From Paenibacillus koleovorans NBRC 103111 (lineage in GTDB: Bacteria > Bacillota > Bacilli > Paenibacillales > NBRC-103111): a DNA stretch of 64,000 nucleotides. Both the position numbers and the translations under genes were made by a program. The notes beneath the pieces are model-generated. The model saw nothing but the letters and a program-made list of their open reading frames with translations, had not been told where the DNA came from and did not search any database. The DNA lies in contig NZ_BIMA01000020.1 of assembly GCF_004000845.1 (NCBI RefSeq), forward strand, positions 1-64,000, in the 5' to 3' direction. Shown piece by piece: positions 31,825-40,491 of the stretch (position 1 is the stretch's first letter; each line of letters opens with the position of its first letter).

Positions 31825-34800
31825 TCACTCCTTCTCCCAGCTGTGCGACAGCGGAATGACCACCGCATCGCCAACGCTGATGTCGTATATAAATTCTCGA
31901 GCCTTGTCTTCCCTATAACGCCGAATCAGCGTGGAATCTCCGATATCGAGCCGATATAAGCCTTCTCCTATACTAGTAAAACCTTGAATGGTATACACGG
32001 CATTCCCTTCGCCATCGCCTTGCACGTACAGACTGACTCCGATCAGCTCGCTTGGAAGGGAGCCTTGCAGCTCCATCTGGACCGTGATTTCATTTTGCAT
32101 GGACAGCTGCCTCGTAAAATCGACAACAGTCCCTTCCAACCGCCCTTTTGTCGGACGAAGAAGCGGTTCGGATAAAGGCCCCAGAAGATCGCCGTCATGC
32201 AAATAGCCGTACACCGGCCCCTCGCTCTCCTCCGCATAAACGCCGAAAAACCCGCGGAACGCAAACTTGCCGTCAATCCAGTAAATGCTGTCCGGATCTG
32301 TGGAGCACACTACATAATCTGTCCTGCCGTTATCCAGCACGAGTTTGACTGCAGCGGCCTCCGACCGATCACCTCCACCGTAGGAATCGCGCTCCGCCGT
32401 AACGGCTGCAATCGAAACGATACGCCGCTCCTTCCTATACGGCTCGATCACCGACAGGAACAGCGAATCCAGCTCTTCCTCGCCGTCGCCGCGGCGAACG
32501 ATCGCATAGCGCAAGCTGGCGGGGTTGCCGGGTTTGTTGCGCGGCGGGACGCCGTCGGCGAGAGCGACCTCGTCGTAGGCGCCTAGCATCGTCAGCCGAA
32601 GATGGATCGGCCCGGCGACAGCCGGGTCGGCAGCGCCGTGGGAATCGGCAGCGTCAGTGGTAACAGCAGCACCGGCGCGAACATCAGCAGCGACAGCGGC
32701 GACAGTGGCGTCAGTGGCGTCAGCAACGGCAACGGCAGCGTCATGGACATGCCATGTATCGACCGCCGTCCAATCGAGGCTGAACTGCTCCGGCGGCGCC
32801 ACATCGCGCTCCACCCGCTGCAAGTAATGCAGCCCGTGCCCCTTGTACCCGGGTCCGGCGATGTCGTCCGCGCGTTCGCCGTAGGGCACATCGGCCCCCG
32901 CCAGCGTCCCGCCGGGTTGCTCCACGCATGCGAGCCCTTCCGTCGCAACTGCTCCCTCCGGCCCGTGAAAGCTGAAGTGATGCTCCCGCCCGCCTGCGAC
33001 GCGGAACAGATCGATCGCATACGAATCGCGGTCATCGATACGGATCATCGCCGTCGTCCGGCGGTATCGACGCACATGCGGATACGCCTTAGGCGCTTCC
33101 ACATCGATCAGCTTCACCCGCCCGCAATCGTCGTAGTGAAGCGGGATCGCCACCCGCTGTACCGCCTGCTGCCGCCGATCCACCATAACGGTATTGTGGC
33201 TGATCGTATTGCGCACCCAATGGAATCGATGCATGTCCCGTTTGTCCGCAAATTCCGGATATCCGAGATCCGGCATCAAATCCAAGCCGTACGCATACAG
33301 GCCGATGTTCAGCGTGTCGGCATGGCCGTGTCCGTCCGATTGCCCATAATACATCCACAGGGTGCGTTGGAATTGCTCGTTCCCACGCCCGTCCTCGTGA
33401 CTTTGCCAACCCTTTTGCCCACCCCCTTGCGCCAGCCCGTTACCTTGCCCATGCCCGCTCCATGTCCCTTGCCCGTGCGGCTCCCCGTCATCCCGCAGCG
33501 CCGCCAACCCGTAGCCGCTCAGATTCGTGCTCGGCAGAGTCAATGGCCCTTGAGCGGCCACGGCCGCCTTCATACGCGCAATCAGTCCGTCCTGATCCGC
33601 TTGGAAAATGCCTCCGTGCACCTTATCCCACGAATTCCCGCCGAACAAATAGGCGGCTTGCGCGTAGATCGGGTCGCCGTACTTCTCGAACGCCTTCACC
33701 AGCAGGCGGGCGGAATGCCCGACCAGACCAGGCTGTCCAGTCGTCCCGGAATCGCCGATCGAAGGCGTATAACGGCCTAACATAACGAGCGGGATAAAGC
33801 TGTCGAACATCTTTTTGAATTTGACATGGTTCCAGAGAACCCCTTGGTTATAGTGCCGGCAATCCTCGAGCAGCTCAGCCAGCTCCGCAAACGAATCGAG
33901 CCAGAGCGAGTTGTACGAAGGCGCGGATTCATCGCCATGCCCGTCGCGGTCGACCTTGTCCACTAAGGCTTGCCTGATGCCGTCCCCCGCTTCATTCGGC
34001 TGAAAAACAAAATCAAGCCATTCCACCGTCTCCGGCGGCGAATCCAGCACGACGGCCGCCAGTGCGGCGGCACGCTCATGCATGCCCGTATTGCCGAGAA
34101 TTTGACCGTTCCGGATAGCCGGGTACACTTGCCGAACGATCGATTGCTCCATGTGAAGGCGGATCGTTTCCCCGTTGCTCTTGTCGACATCCAGCTGACA
34201 GACCGCCGCCTTTTCGCTCAAGAACGCAATCGTCTCGGGATTATCCAGCTCCGGCAGGAAAGCATCATAGGCATACAGCAGCTCTTTGATCACAAACGTC
34301 TCCCAGATGGAGCCCGTCGCTTTCCCTTTTCCCTCCGGCGTCCCCCCGTCACAAACCAAAAAAACCTGCGGATTGTGCAGCGAGGTATCAAGAGCCGGGT
34401 ACACGTCCGCGATGCGATCAAGCAAAACGATTCCCGCTCGGGCATACTTCAGATCTCCCGTGTAGAGGTAAGCTTCCTTCAGCGCCTTCAGCCCAACCGT
34501 AACGAGGCAGTTGTCTCCCCCATACCAGAGAAACATATGGATGTAGTGGGCAATAAACGTAAACACATGGCCTTCCGAATCGATCCAGCCGAAGCCGTCG
34601 TCCACACCCCACTCCGGTCCCCGCTCCGGATACAGCGTGTTGACCAGCAAGGAACGATCGGCCAGCTTCGGGCGGAAAAGCCCGTGAGCATCCAGCCCGC
34701 TCTTGTAGTAGGCTTCGAAATCGTTCGTCGGAAACCACATGCTGCAGGACGGATCGAACAGCTTCCACGGACGTCCGAGCGGATCGGCCCGATACGGGTA

Positions 34801-35052
34801 ATTGCCGAATTGATTCAAGGTAAGACCGGTAACGATGCTCCCCCGCTTCTGGTTGACGCCATAGCTGCGAGGCAGCGTGTAAGGCGGGATCGATTGCCAC
34901 AATCGCTCCCAGCCCGCTTCCACATACGGCTCGGCAATCTCCACTGCCTCGTCCCGAAGCCGCTGCGCCCATTCATACTTGACGATATTTTGCCGGGCTG
35001 CTGCCTTTTTAGCTTCCGTGTAGATCGTGCTCTTCCTTTTGCTCCACGTCAT
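31825..35052 (-). CDS. heparinase II/III-like polysaccharide lyase family protein
   Basis: This protein has 1,075 residues. The N-terminal half is an alpha/alpha-toroid. The beta-sandwich part includes the heparinase II/III block GHADTLNIGLYAYG followed by TISHNTVMVDRRQQ, where the His/Tyr residues expected for lyase catalysis lie. No signal peptide is present, so it may process imported unsaturated oligosaccharides. Two simple-sequence inserts are odd: a Gly/Gln/His run near residue 530 (GQGTWSGHGQGNGLAQGGGQ) and an Ala/Asp/Val run near residue 770 (AAVAVADATDATVAAVAADV). The promoter region at 35096-35124 faces the divergent AraC gene. Confidence 0.83.
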   Translation of the reverse strand: MTWSKRKSTIYTEAKKAAARQNIVKYEWAQRLRDEAVEIAEPYVEAGWERLWQSIPPYTLPRSYGVNQKRGSIVTGLTLNQFGNYPYRADPLGRPWKLFDPSCSMWFPTNDFEAYYKSGLDAHGLFRPKLADRSLLVNTLYPERGPEWGVDDGFGWIDSEGHVFTFIAHYIHMFLWYGGDNCLVTVGLKALKEAYLYTGDLKYARAGIVLLDRIADVYPALDTSLHNPQVFLVCDGGTPEGKGKATGSIWETFVIKELLYAYDAFLPELDNPETIAFLSEKAAVCQLDVDKSNGETIRLHMEQSIVRQVYPAIRNGQILGNTGMHERAAALAAVVLDSPPETVEWLDFVFQPNEAGDGIRQALVDKVDRDGHGDESAPSYNSLWLDSFAELAELLEDCRHYNQGVLWNHVKFKKMFDSFIPLVMLGRYTPSIGDSGTTGQPGLVGHSARLLVKAFEKYGDPIYAQAAYLFGGNSWDKVHGGIFQADQDGLIARMKAAVAAQGPLTLPSTNLSGYGLAALRDDGEPHGQGTWSGHGQGNGLAQGGGQKGWQSHEDGRGNEQFQRTLWMYYGQSDGHGHADTLNIGLYAYGLDLMPDLGYPEFADKRDMHRFHWVRNTISHNTVMVDRRQQAVQRVAIPLHYDDCGRVKLIDVEAPKAYPHVRRYRRTTAMIRIDDRDSYAIDLFRVAGGREHHFSFHGPEGAVATEGLACVEQPGGTLAGADVPYGERADDIAGPGYKGHGLHYLQRVERDVAPPEQFSLDWTAVDTWHVHDAAVAVADATDATVAAVAADVRAGAAVTTDAADSHGAADPAVAGPIHLRLTMLGAYDEVALADGVPPRNKPGNPASLRYAIVRRGDGEEELDSLFLSVIEPYRKERRIVSIAAVTAERDSYGGGDRSEAAAVKLVLDNGRTDYVVCSTDPDSIYWIDGKFAFRGFFGVYAEESEGPVYGYLHDGDLLGPLSEPLLRPTKGRLEGTVVDFTRQLSMQNEITVQMELQGSLPSELIGVSLYVQGDGEGNAVYTIQGFTSIGEGLYRLDIGDSTLIRRYREDKAREFIYDISVGDAVVIPLSHSWEKE

Positions 35053-35095
35053 CGTTCGCTCTCCCTGGATTCAATGGTTGCTAAGGTACTCTTTC

Positions 35096-35128
35096 ATTAT
35101 AGGGGAAAAATGTCAGGCTGGTCAGCCT
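35096..35128 (-). promoter_or_regulatory. promoter and operator-like palindrome of the heparinase gene
   Basis: On the minus strand TATAAT (plus 35096-35101) is preceded at 17 bp by TGACCA (plus 35119-35124). The -35 lies inside an inverted repeat AGGCTG-GT-CAGCCT (35115-35128), well placed for a regulator such as the divergent AraC protein. Confidence 0.6.
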
Positions 35129-35146
35129 AATCAAGGACATGAAATA

Positions 35147-35183
35147 ACGGACGATGTCCGTCAGCAGCAAAGGTTGTTATAAT
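35147..35183 (+). promoter_or_regulatory. AraC gene promoter with inverted repeat
   Basis: TATAAT at 35178-35183 is preceded by TGT, giving an extended -10. The -35 position is poor and is overlapped by the end of the perfect inverted repeat ACGGAC-GAT-GTCCGT (35147-35161), which suggests activator- or autoregulator-dependent transcription. Confidence 0.55.
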
Positions 35184-35223
35184 ATAACTAGGAGTGAGTC
35201 GAGCTGAAAGGTGGGCGGCCGCA

Positions 35224-36111
35224 TTGCATCAAGAATCCCCGGAGACGTACAACATCAGAACGAGAATCGGCCGGCTGCGGTTCGATATTTATTTGGACGA
35301 TTCCTTCCGCGCCACAACCGCTCCCCGTTTTTTCAACCAGCACAACCATTCCAACTTCGAGGTGCATTTCATTGTCGAGGGATGCGGAAGGCTGCTGCTG
35401 GAACAGGAGGAAATCGAGCTCCAGAGCGGTCACTTCTATGTCATTCCGCCTGGCGTCTACCACTCGATCGTTCTGGATCGGCAGCGATTGCTGAGCAAAT
35501 ACACGATTCGGTTCGACTGGGTCGAGGAGCACGACTACGACGATTCCTTCCCCGCGAGCGAGGAAGTGAGCTTGAAGAGCGCCCTATCCCAGATCGGCTT
35601 CTTCTACGCGCCGGATACGGGCAGCAACGAGCTGCTGGACCGCATCAATCGGGAAATCGAGCAGCCGGCGCTTGGCTATTACTCCAATCTGCAATCCTAC
35701 TTCAATCAAATCATGATCCAACTGCTCCGTGCCGGCGCCCCTACAATTCGTTCCGGCTATCAACTGCCGAGACGCGTGCCGGATGACAGTCGAAGCTTGG
35801 TCATCGACGCTTTTTTCGACCGATACGAGTCCGAGCTGACCTTGGAGGAGCTGGCGACGGAGCTTCATCTGAGCGCTCGTCAGACGAGCCGGATCCTGAA
35901 GCAAATGTACAACACGACGTTCCAGCAAAAGCTTCATGATACCCGCGTGGAGGAAGGCAAAAAGAGATTGCGGACGACCGATCATACGATCACGGCGATT
36001 TCCGACCAGCTTGGTTTTGCCTCTCCGGCGCTGTTCTGCAGCATTTTCAAGAAGAAGATCGGCCAATCTCCGCAAGCGTACCGGAAAGCCAGCAACAAGA
36101 GTTCAAAGTAG
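35224..36111 (+). CDS. AraC-family regulator with cupin sensor domain
   Basis: About 295 residues with an N-terminal cupin-type sensing domain (about 20-110; HNHSNFEVHFIVEGCGRL and FYVIPPGVYHSIV) and a C-terminal AraC helix-turn-helix pair (about 190-290; LTLEELATELHLSARQTSRI and ITAISDQLGFASPALFCSIF). It probably binds a sugar and activates the divergent heparinase/ceramidase-like operon. The start is taken as TTG 35224 with AAAGGTGG before it; a GTG at 35194 is in frame but has no properly spaced ribosome binding site. Confidence 0.83.
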   Translation: MHQESPETYNIRTRIGRLRFDIYLDDSFRATTAPRFFNQHNHSNFEVHFIVEGCGRLLLEQEEIELQSGHFYVIPPGVYHSIVLDRQRLLSKYTIRFDWVEEHDYDDSFPASEEVSLKSALSQIGFFYAPDTGSNELLDRINREIEQPALGYYSNLQSYFNQIMIQLLRAGAPTIRSGYQLPRRVPDDSRSLVIDAFFDRYESELTLEELATELHLSARQTSRILKQMYNTTFQQKLHDTRVEEGKKRLRTTDHTITAISDQLGFASPALFCSIFKKKIGQSPQAYRKASNKSSK

Positions 36112-36176
36112 GCAAGGGTATGCCCATCAGCCTGTACGGACGGACATGAACGGAGAAAACGTGTCTCTCCAGCTCG

Positions 36177-36205
36177 TTTTGCCGGACCGCTTCCTTCGCT
36201 ATAAT
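36177..36205 (+). promoter_or_regulatory. promoter of the cupin gene
   Basis: TTTTGC (36177-36182) and TATAAT (36200-36205) are separated by 17 bp, 47 bp before the cupin start. Confidence 0.55.
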
Positions 36206-36252
36206 TAGCGTGTAAATCAAAGATCCTTTCAAAAGGGACAGGAGGAAGCAGG

Positions 36253-36612
36253 ATGATTAAAGCATTCGTCAAGAAGATCTCTACGCTGTCGGGGTATGAA
36301 GGAGAAGGCGTCACGTTCCTGGAGGAGGCGGAGGCGGAAACGATCTCCAGCAATTATGTCAGAGTGAAGCCGGGACAGTCCACGTCGGAGGGCATGCATG
36401 ACGATGAAGAAGAAGTGTATATCGTACTAGGCGGCAAGGCGAAGCTCAGACTGGGCGAGGAAACGCACGAGGTGGAAAAGGGCGACGTCGTCTACATTCC
36501 GCGGAATGTGGTTCATCAAGCTACTTGCGTTTCGGATGTCGATTTCGAATATATTTGCGTCTGCAACTGGCCGGATCGGATTCCGGGGCAAGTATACGAG
36601 TCTCATCATTAA
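36253..36612 (+). CDS. small single-domain cupin protein
   Basis: The protein has 119 residues with one conserved cupin barrel. Motif 1 is degenerate (EGMHDDEEEVYIVLGGKAKL) and motif 2 is GDVVYIPRNVVHQATC. The first motif keeps one His and several acidic residues, so a metal site is plausible but not certain. Such proteins act as sugar or metabolite isomerases, dioxygenases or binding proteins. The RBS is GACAGGAGGAAG. It is a single-gene unit with its own promoter and terminator, between an AraC gene and the GntR operon. Confidence 0.8.
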   Translation: MIKAFVKKISTLSGYEGEGVTFLEEAEAETISSNYVRVKPGQSTSEGMHDDEEEVYIVLGGKAKLRLGEETHEVEKGDVVYIPRNVVHQATCVSDVDFEYICVCNWPDRIPGQVYESHH

Positions 36613-36637
36613 GTTAAGCGCGACGCTTCTGCAGAAA

Positions 36638-36677
36638 GAGCGGCTTCTTGGTCTACCGGACCGAGGAGCCGCTTTTT
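36638..36677 (+). terminator. intrinsic terminator
   Basis: AGCGGCTTCTTGGTC and GACCGAGGAGCCGCT pair around TACCG and run into TTTTT, shortly after the cupin gene. Confidence 0.92.
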
Positions 36678-36741
36678 GGGTTGCTGTTAGTAGGACCCAG
36701 GTTTCGTCGTACAGAGTGCGGCTTTAACCGGAAAATTTGGT

Positions 36742-36813
36742 GGACACCAGGGACCTTATTTGCTGCAAAACGATCAACTTCGCCAAGTATCCGGACACTG
36801 GAGCCCTTATTTG
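36742..36813. repeat. intergenic direct repeats, family D (two copies)
   Basis: GGACACCAGGGACCTTATTT (36742) and GGACACTGGAGCCCTTATTT (36793) are near-identical units 51 bp apart, in the gap before the GntR gene. The spacing equals that of repeat family C. Confidence 0.65.
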
Positions 36814-36873
36814 GAGGAACCTAACGGAAGCGTTTTTTTGTATCAAAATGATGGGGATAGAACCAAAACTCCA

Positions 36874-36903
36874 TTGACTTGTATACAAGTACACAAGTAT
36901 ACT
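36874..36903 (+). promoter_or_regulatory. GntR-type operator overlapping a sigma-A promoter
   Basis: TTGACT (36874-36879) and TATACT (36898-36903) lie 18 bp apart. Between and over them sits the perfect palindrome CTTGTATACAAG (36878-36889) followed by a partial copy, ACAAGTATAC. The core equals the Bacillus subtilis GntR operator (ATACTTGTATACAAGTAT is the known site). Binding would block the promoter, fitting autorepression of the GntR gene 55 bp downstream and control of the operon. Confidence 0.8.
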
Positions 36904-36957
36904 CGAATCACAAGCAGTCCACCCATACACTACCGAAGCAAAGGAGGAACAAGCCGC

Positions 36958-37662
36958 ATGTCATCGTTATCCCCGCTGCCGCCGCAGCTGCCTAGAAAAT
37001 CGCTCGGCTCGCAGGTGTACGACTCGATTCGCGAAGCGATCGTCTCGCTCAAGCTGGAGCCTGGCCAGATGATCTACGAGAACGAGCTCGCCGAGACGCT
37101 TGGCGTGAGCCGCACGCCGATCCGCGAAGCGATCCGGCTGCTCGTCGGCGAGGAGCTGCTCGACGTGCTGCCGCAGAAGGGCACGCGCATCGCCTACATC
37201 TCCGAGCGCAAGGTAACGGAGACGCGGTTTATCCGCGAGCAGCTGGAACAAGGCGCGTTCCGCATCGCCGCCCGCGTCTGGCAGGCGGAGGTGCACCGCA
37301 CCCAGAAGGAGGCAATCGTCCAGCTGCTCGAGGAGCAGCGCGCGGCTGCCGCCAGGGAGGACATCACCGAATTTCTGCGCCTCGACGAGGCGTTTCACCG
37401 GATGCTCCTGGAGCTGACAGGCAACAGCACGCTGTTGAACGTTATTTACCACATGCGGGCGCATCTGAATCGGCTTCGCTATCTCGCGCTGAAGCAATTC
37501 CACGATATGCACCGGGTGCTGGCCGAGCATGAGCAGCTGTTCGCCGCCATCGAGTCGAAAGACGAGACCGCGACAGTACGGCTATTGGAGCAGCATTTCG
37601 GCCAGTTGAATACCGAGCTGCCGAGCTTGCGGGAGGCATTTTCGCACTATTTTACCGACTAG
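36958..37662 (+). CDS. GntR/FadR-family transcriptional repressor
   Basis: About 234 residues. The N-terminal winged helix-turn-helix (about 15-75) contains [38 protein letters not shown] and [12 protein letters not shown]. The C-terminal all-helical FCD domain (about 85-220) carries the metal-binding Asp/His pattern [18 protein letters not shown] and [14 protein letters not shown]. The start at 36958 follows AAAGGAGGAAC. An operator of GntR type overlaps its promoter. It probably senses a sugar acid or a product of the enzymes encoded behind it. Confidence 0.9.
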   Translation: MSSLSPLPPQLPRKSLGSQVYDSIREAIVSLKLEPGQMIYENELAETLGVSRTPIREAIRLLVGEELLDVLPQKGTRIAYISERKVTETRFIREQLEQGAFRIAARVWQAEVHRTQKEAIVQLLEEQRAAAAREDITEFLRLDEAFHRMLLELTGNSTLLNVIYHMRAHLNRLRYLALKQFHDMHRVLAEHEQLFAAIESKDETATVRLLEQHFGQLNTELPSLREAFSHYFTD

Positions 37663-37705
37663 ATGTAGAGCGCTGCACGATACCCATGGGAGGAGTTCTG
37701 TCGCA

Positions 37706-38953
37706 ATGAAAATTTCGAACATCAAGGCAACAACCGTCACCGTACCGCTAGAGGCGCCGCTTCGGCACAGCAATGGCGCGCACTGGGGCCGCTTCGTCCG
37801 TACGATCGTGGAAGTGGAGACCGATGAAGGCATTACCGGCTTGGGGGAAATGGGCGGCGGCGGCGAAAGCGCGCAGGCGGCGTTCAATGGCTTGAAGTCG
37901 TACCTGATCGGCCATGATCCGTTCCAGCTCGAAGAGCTGCGGTACAAAATTTGCAACCCGACGGCGAGCCTGTACAACAACCGGACGCAGCTGCATGCTG
38001 CGATTGAGTTCGCTTGCTTAGACATTATGGGCAAGAAGCTGGGCGTGTCGGTATCTCAGCTGCTCGGCGGACGCGTACGTGATGCGGTTCCGTTTGCCAG
38101 CTACTTGTTTTTTCGCCATCCTCATGAGAAAAGCGGGCTGGGCGAAGTGCGAACTGTCGAGCAGTTGGTGGAGCATTGCCGCGAGCTGAAGGAGAAGTAC
38201 GGCTTCACGACTCACAAGCTGAAGGGCGGCGTGTTTCATCCGGATTATGAGCTCGAGTGCTACAAGGCGCTGGCAGAAACGTTTCCGAAGGACCGGCTGC
38301 GCTACGACCCGAACGCGGCACTGAGCGTCGAGGATTCGATTCGGTTCGGACAGGCAATTGAAGGATTGAACAACGATTATTTCGAGGATCCGACTTGGGG
38401 CTTGAACGGAATGCGGCGTGTGCGTTCCATGGTTCGGATTCCAACAGCGACGAATACAGTCGTGGTCAATTTCGAGCAGCTGGCGGCCAACATTCTCGAT
38501 CCGGCGATCGACGTCATCCTGCTGGACACGACGTTCTGGGGCGGCATTCGTCCCTGCATCAAGGCGGCCGGCGTCTGCGAGACGTTCCAGTACGGCATTG
38601 CCGTCCATTCCTCCGGCGAGCTCGGCATTCAGCTGGCTACGATGCTTCATCTGGGGGCCGTCGTGCCGAATTTGGCGTTTGCGGCGGATGCGCACTATCA
38701 CCATCTGGTGGACGATTTGATCGTCGGCGGGAAAATGGGGTATGAAAACGGCGCGATTCGCGTGCCTGACGGACCCGGATTGGGTGTGGAGCTGGATCGC
38801 GAGAAGCTGGCCGAGTACGCCGAGCTGTACCGTGAGTTAGGTGGCTATCCGTACGACCGGGATCCGGCCCGTCCGGACTGGTTCCCCCTCGTGCCGAACG
38901 ACCGTTGGGCTTCGCCCGAATCGACAACTACTGCTGGAGGTGGACGCGCGTGA
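37706..38953 (+). CDS. enolase-superfamily sugar-acid dehydratase (glucarate dehydratase-like)
   Basis: A 415-residue member of the mandelate racemase/glucarate dehydratase branch. The capping domain is at about 1-130. In the barrel, THKLKGG carries the catalytic lysines, followed by metal ligands in [18 protein letters not shown] and [11 protein letters not shown]; the His of [12 protein letters not shown] is the second base. The DPN signature favours a glucarate dehydratase-type reaction, in which an aldaric or uronic-type acid loses water to give a keto-deoxy acid. The exact sugar acid is unknown. It follows the GntR gene and its stop overlaps the SDR start (GTGA). Confidence 0.87.
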   Translation: MKISNIKATTVTVPLEAPLRHSNGAHWGRFVRTIVEVETDEGITGLGEMGGGGESAQAAFNGLKSYLIGHDPFQLEELRYKICNPTASLYNNRTQLHAAIEFACLDIMGKKLGVSVSQLLGGRVRDAVPFASYLFFRHPHEKSGLGEVRTVEQLVEHCRELKEKYGFTTHKLKGGVFHPDYELECYKALAETFPKDRLRYDPNAALSVEDSIRFGQAIEGLNNDYFEDPTWGLNGMRRVRSMVRIPTATNTVVVNFEQLAANILDPAIDVILLDTTFWGGIRPCIKAAGVCETFQYGIAVHSSGELGIQLATMLHLGAVVPNLAFAADAHYHHLVDDLIVGGKMGYENGAIRVPDGPGLGVELDREKLAEYAELYRELGGYPYDRDPARPDWFPLVPNDRWASPESTTTAGGGRA

Positions 38954-39717
38954 GGCTAAAAGGAAAAATCGCCCTCGTCACCGGCAGCGGCCGCGGGATC
39001 GGCGGCGCTATGGCCAGAGGCTTCGCCGCGGAAGGCGCCGACGTCGTCCTCGTCAGCCGGACGCTGGAGCAGCTGCAGGTTCAAGAGCGGTGGATTCGCG
39101 AGCACACCTCCTCCTCTGCGATTTCGGTGGCGGCGGATGTGGGCAGCGAGGACGATGTGCGGAGGATGGTCGAGCTTGCGCTGCAAACCTACGGCAAGAT
39201 CGACATCCTCGCCAACTGCGCGGGCATCACGATGGTGTCGCCTTCGGAGTCGCTGTCGCTCGACAATTGGCACAAATGCTTGCGCATCAATCTCGACGGC
39301 ACGTTCCTCTGCTGCCGGCAGGTTGGCGCGCATATGATCGAAGCCGGCCGAGGCGGCAAGATCATCAACATCACTTCGATCGTCGCCCATGCGGCGATTC
39401 CCGAGCGGGCCGCTTATGCGGCCAGCAAAGGCGGCGTCATGCAGCTGACGCAGAACTTGGCGGTGGAATGGGCGGAACACGGCATTCAAGTGAATGCGAT
39501 CAGCCCGGGCTTTATCCGCACGGAGATCGTGCAAGATTTGATCGCGAGAGGCGTTCACAAGCCGGAGCGAATGGTCGCGCGTATCCCTGCGGGTCGGCTT
39601 GGCGAGGTGGACGACCTGGTCGGGCCGGCGGTATTCCTCGCCAGCTCCGACTCGGACTATGTGACGGGAACGATTCTGAAAGTGGACGGCGGCTGGCTCG
39701 CCAACGGGTACGTATGA
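38950..39717 (+). CDS. SDR-family NAD(P) oxidoreductase
   Basis: The protein has 255 residues and is a classical short-chain dehydrogenase: cofactor motif [17 protein letters not shown], catalytic Ser in ITSIVAHAA, YxxxK in AAYAASKGG and PGFIRTEIV. It probably oxidises or reduces a sugar acid or keto-deoxy sugar in the same pathway as the enolase-type enzyme. The start is GTG 38950 with TGGAGGTGG upstream, overlapping the previous stop. The stop overlaps the next start (ATGA). Confidence 0.9.
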   Translation: MRLKGKIALVTGSGRGIGGAMARGFAAEGADVVLVSRTLEQLQVQERWIREHTSSSAISVAADVGSEDDVRRMVELALQTYGKIDILANCAGITMVSPSESLSLDNWHKCLRINLDGTFLCCRQVGAHMIEAGRGGKIINITSIVAHAAIPERAAYAASKGGVMQLTQNLAVEWAEHGIQVNAISPGFIRTEIVQDLIARGVHKPERMVARIPAGRLGEVDDLVGPAVFLASSDSDYVTGTILKVDGGWLANGYV

Positions 39718-40490
39718 TGACACTTCTTCGATTGGAATTAGTAGATTCGCTTCAGGTTCAAGTTTACGAGACACGCGGTCAGATGGGGTTTGCCGCCGGT
39801 ACGGCCGTCGCGTCCAAGCTGCGCGAGCTGCTCGCGCGGCAGCCGGAGGTCCGGATCATTCTCGGCTCGGCTCCGTCGCAGAACGAGCTGATGGATACGC
39901 TCGCCGAGGCGTCGGGCATCGATTGGTCGCGCGTGACCCTTTTCCACATGGATGAATACATCGGCATCTCGGCGGAGGATTCCCACTCGTTCTCCCACTA
40001 TTTGCGCGAGCGCCTTGTACGCCGCGTTCAACCGGGGCGCTACCATGTTATCGACGGGACCGCCCCGGATCCGAAGCAGGAATGTCGGCGTTACGCTGGT
40101 CTGCTGTCTGAGGCGACGATGGACATCGTCTGCCTGGGCATCGGCGAGAACGGCCATATCGCGTTCAATGACCCGCCTGTGGCGGATTTCGAGGACCCCC
40201 TGCGAGTGAAAATCGTCGAGATCGACGCCGTCTGCCGACAGCAGCAGGTGAACGACCGCTGCTTCGAGACGCTGGAGGACGTACCTACGCACGCGATTAC
40301 GCTGACGGTACCTTCGTTGATGTCGGGCACTTACGCCTTCGGCATCGTCCCCGGACCAACCAAGACGAAAGCGGTGCACCGTACGCTTGACGGGTCGATC
40401 TCAACCGAATGTCCCGCGACGATCATCCGGAAGCACCCGCACTGTACGCTGTATCTCGATGCGGCTTCATACGGGTTGGGCGAACGCTGA
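39714..40490 (+). CDS. nagB: glucosamine-6-phosphate deaminase-like protein
   Basis: About 258 residues of the NagB/6-phosphogluconolactonase fold: MGFAAGTAVASKLRELLA, ILGSAPSQNELMDTLA, LFHMDEYIG, CLGIGENGHIAFNDPPVADF and VPGPTKTKAVHRTLDG. NagB converts glucosamine-6-phosphate to fructose-6-phosphate and ammonia. The usual phosphate-loop glycine (LATG) is replaced by LGSAPSQNEL, as in a subgroup of NagB paralogs, so a related amino-sugar phosphate is possible. It starts in an ATGA overlap with the SDR gene; a second ATG follows at once. A much longer in-frame opening upstream is not coding. Confidence 0.85.
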   Translation: MMTLLRLELVDSLQVQVYETRGQMGFAAGTAVASKLRELLARQPEVRIILGSAPSQNELMDTLAEASGIDWSRVTLFHMDEYIGISAEDSHSFSHYLRERLVRRVQPGRYHVIDGTAPDPKQECRRYAGLLSEATMDIVCLGIGENGHIAFNDPPVADFEDPLRVKIVEIDAVCRQQQVNDRCFETLEDVPTHAITLTVPSLMSGTYAFGIVPGPTKTKAVHRTLDGSISTECPATIIRKHPHCTLYLDAASYGLGER

Positions 40491-40491
40491 T

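Noticed and set aside
38841-39713. 291-codon in-frame opening before the NagB-like start
   Set aside because: It overlaps the enolase and SDR genes in another frame and is Arg/Gly-rich without motifs; conserved NagB sequence begins only at 39714.
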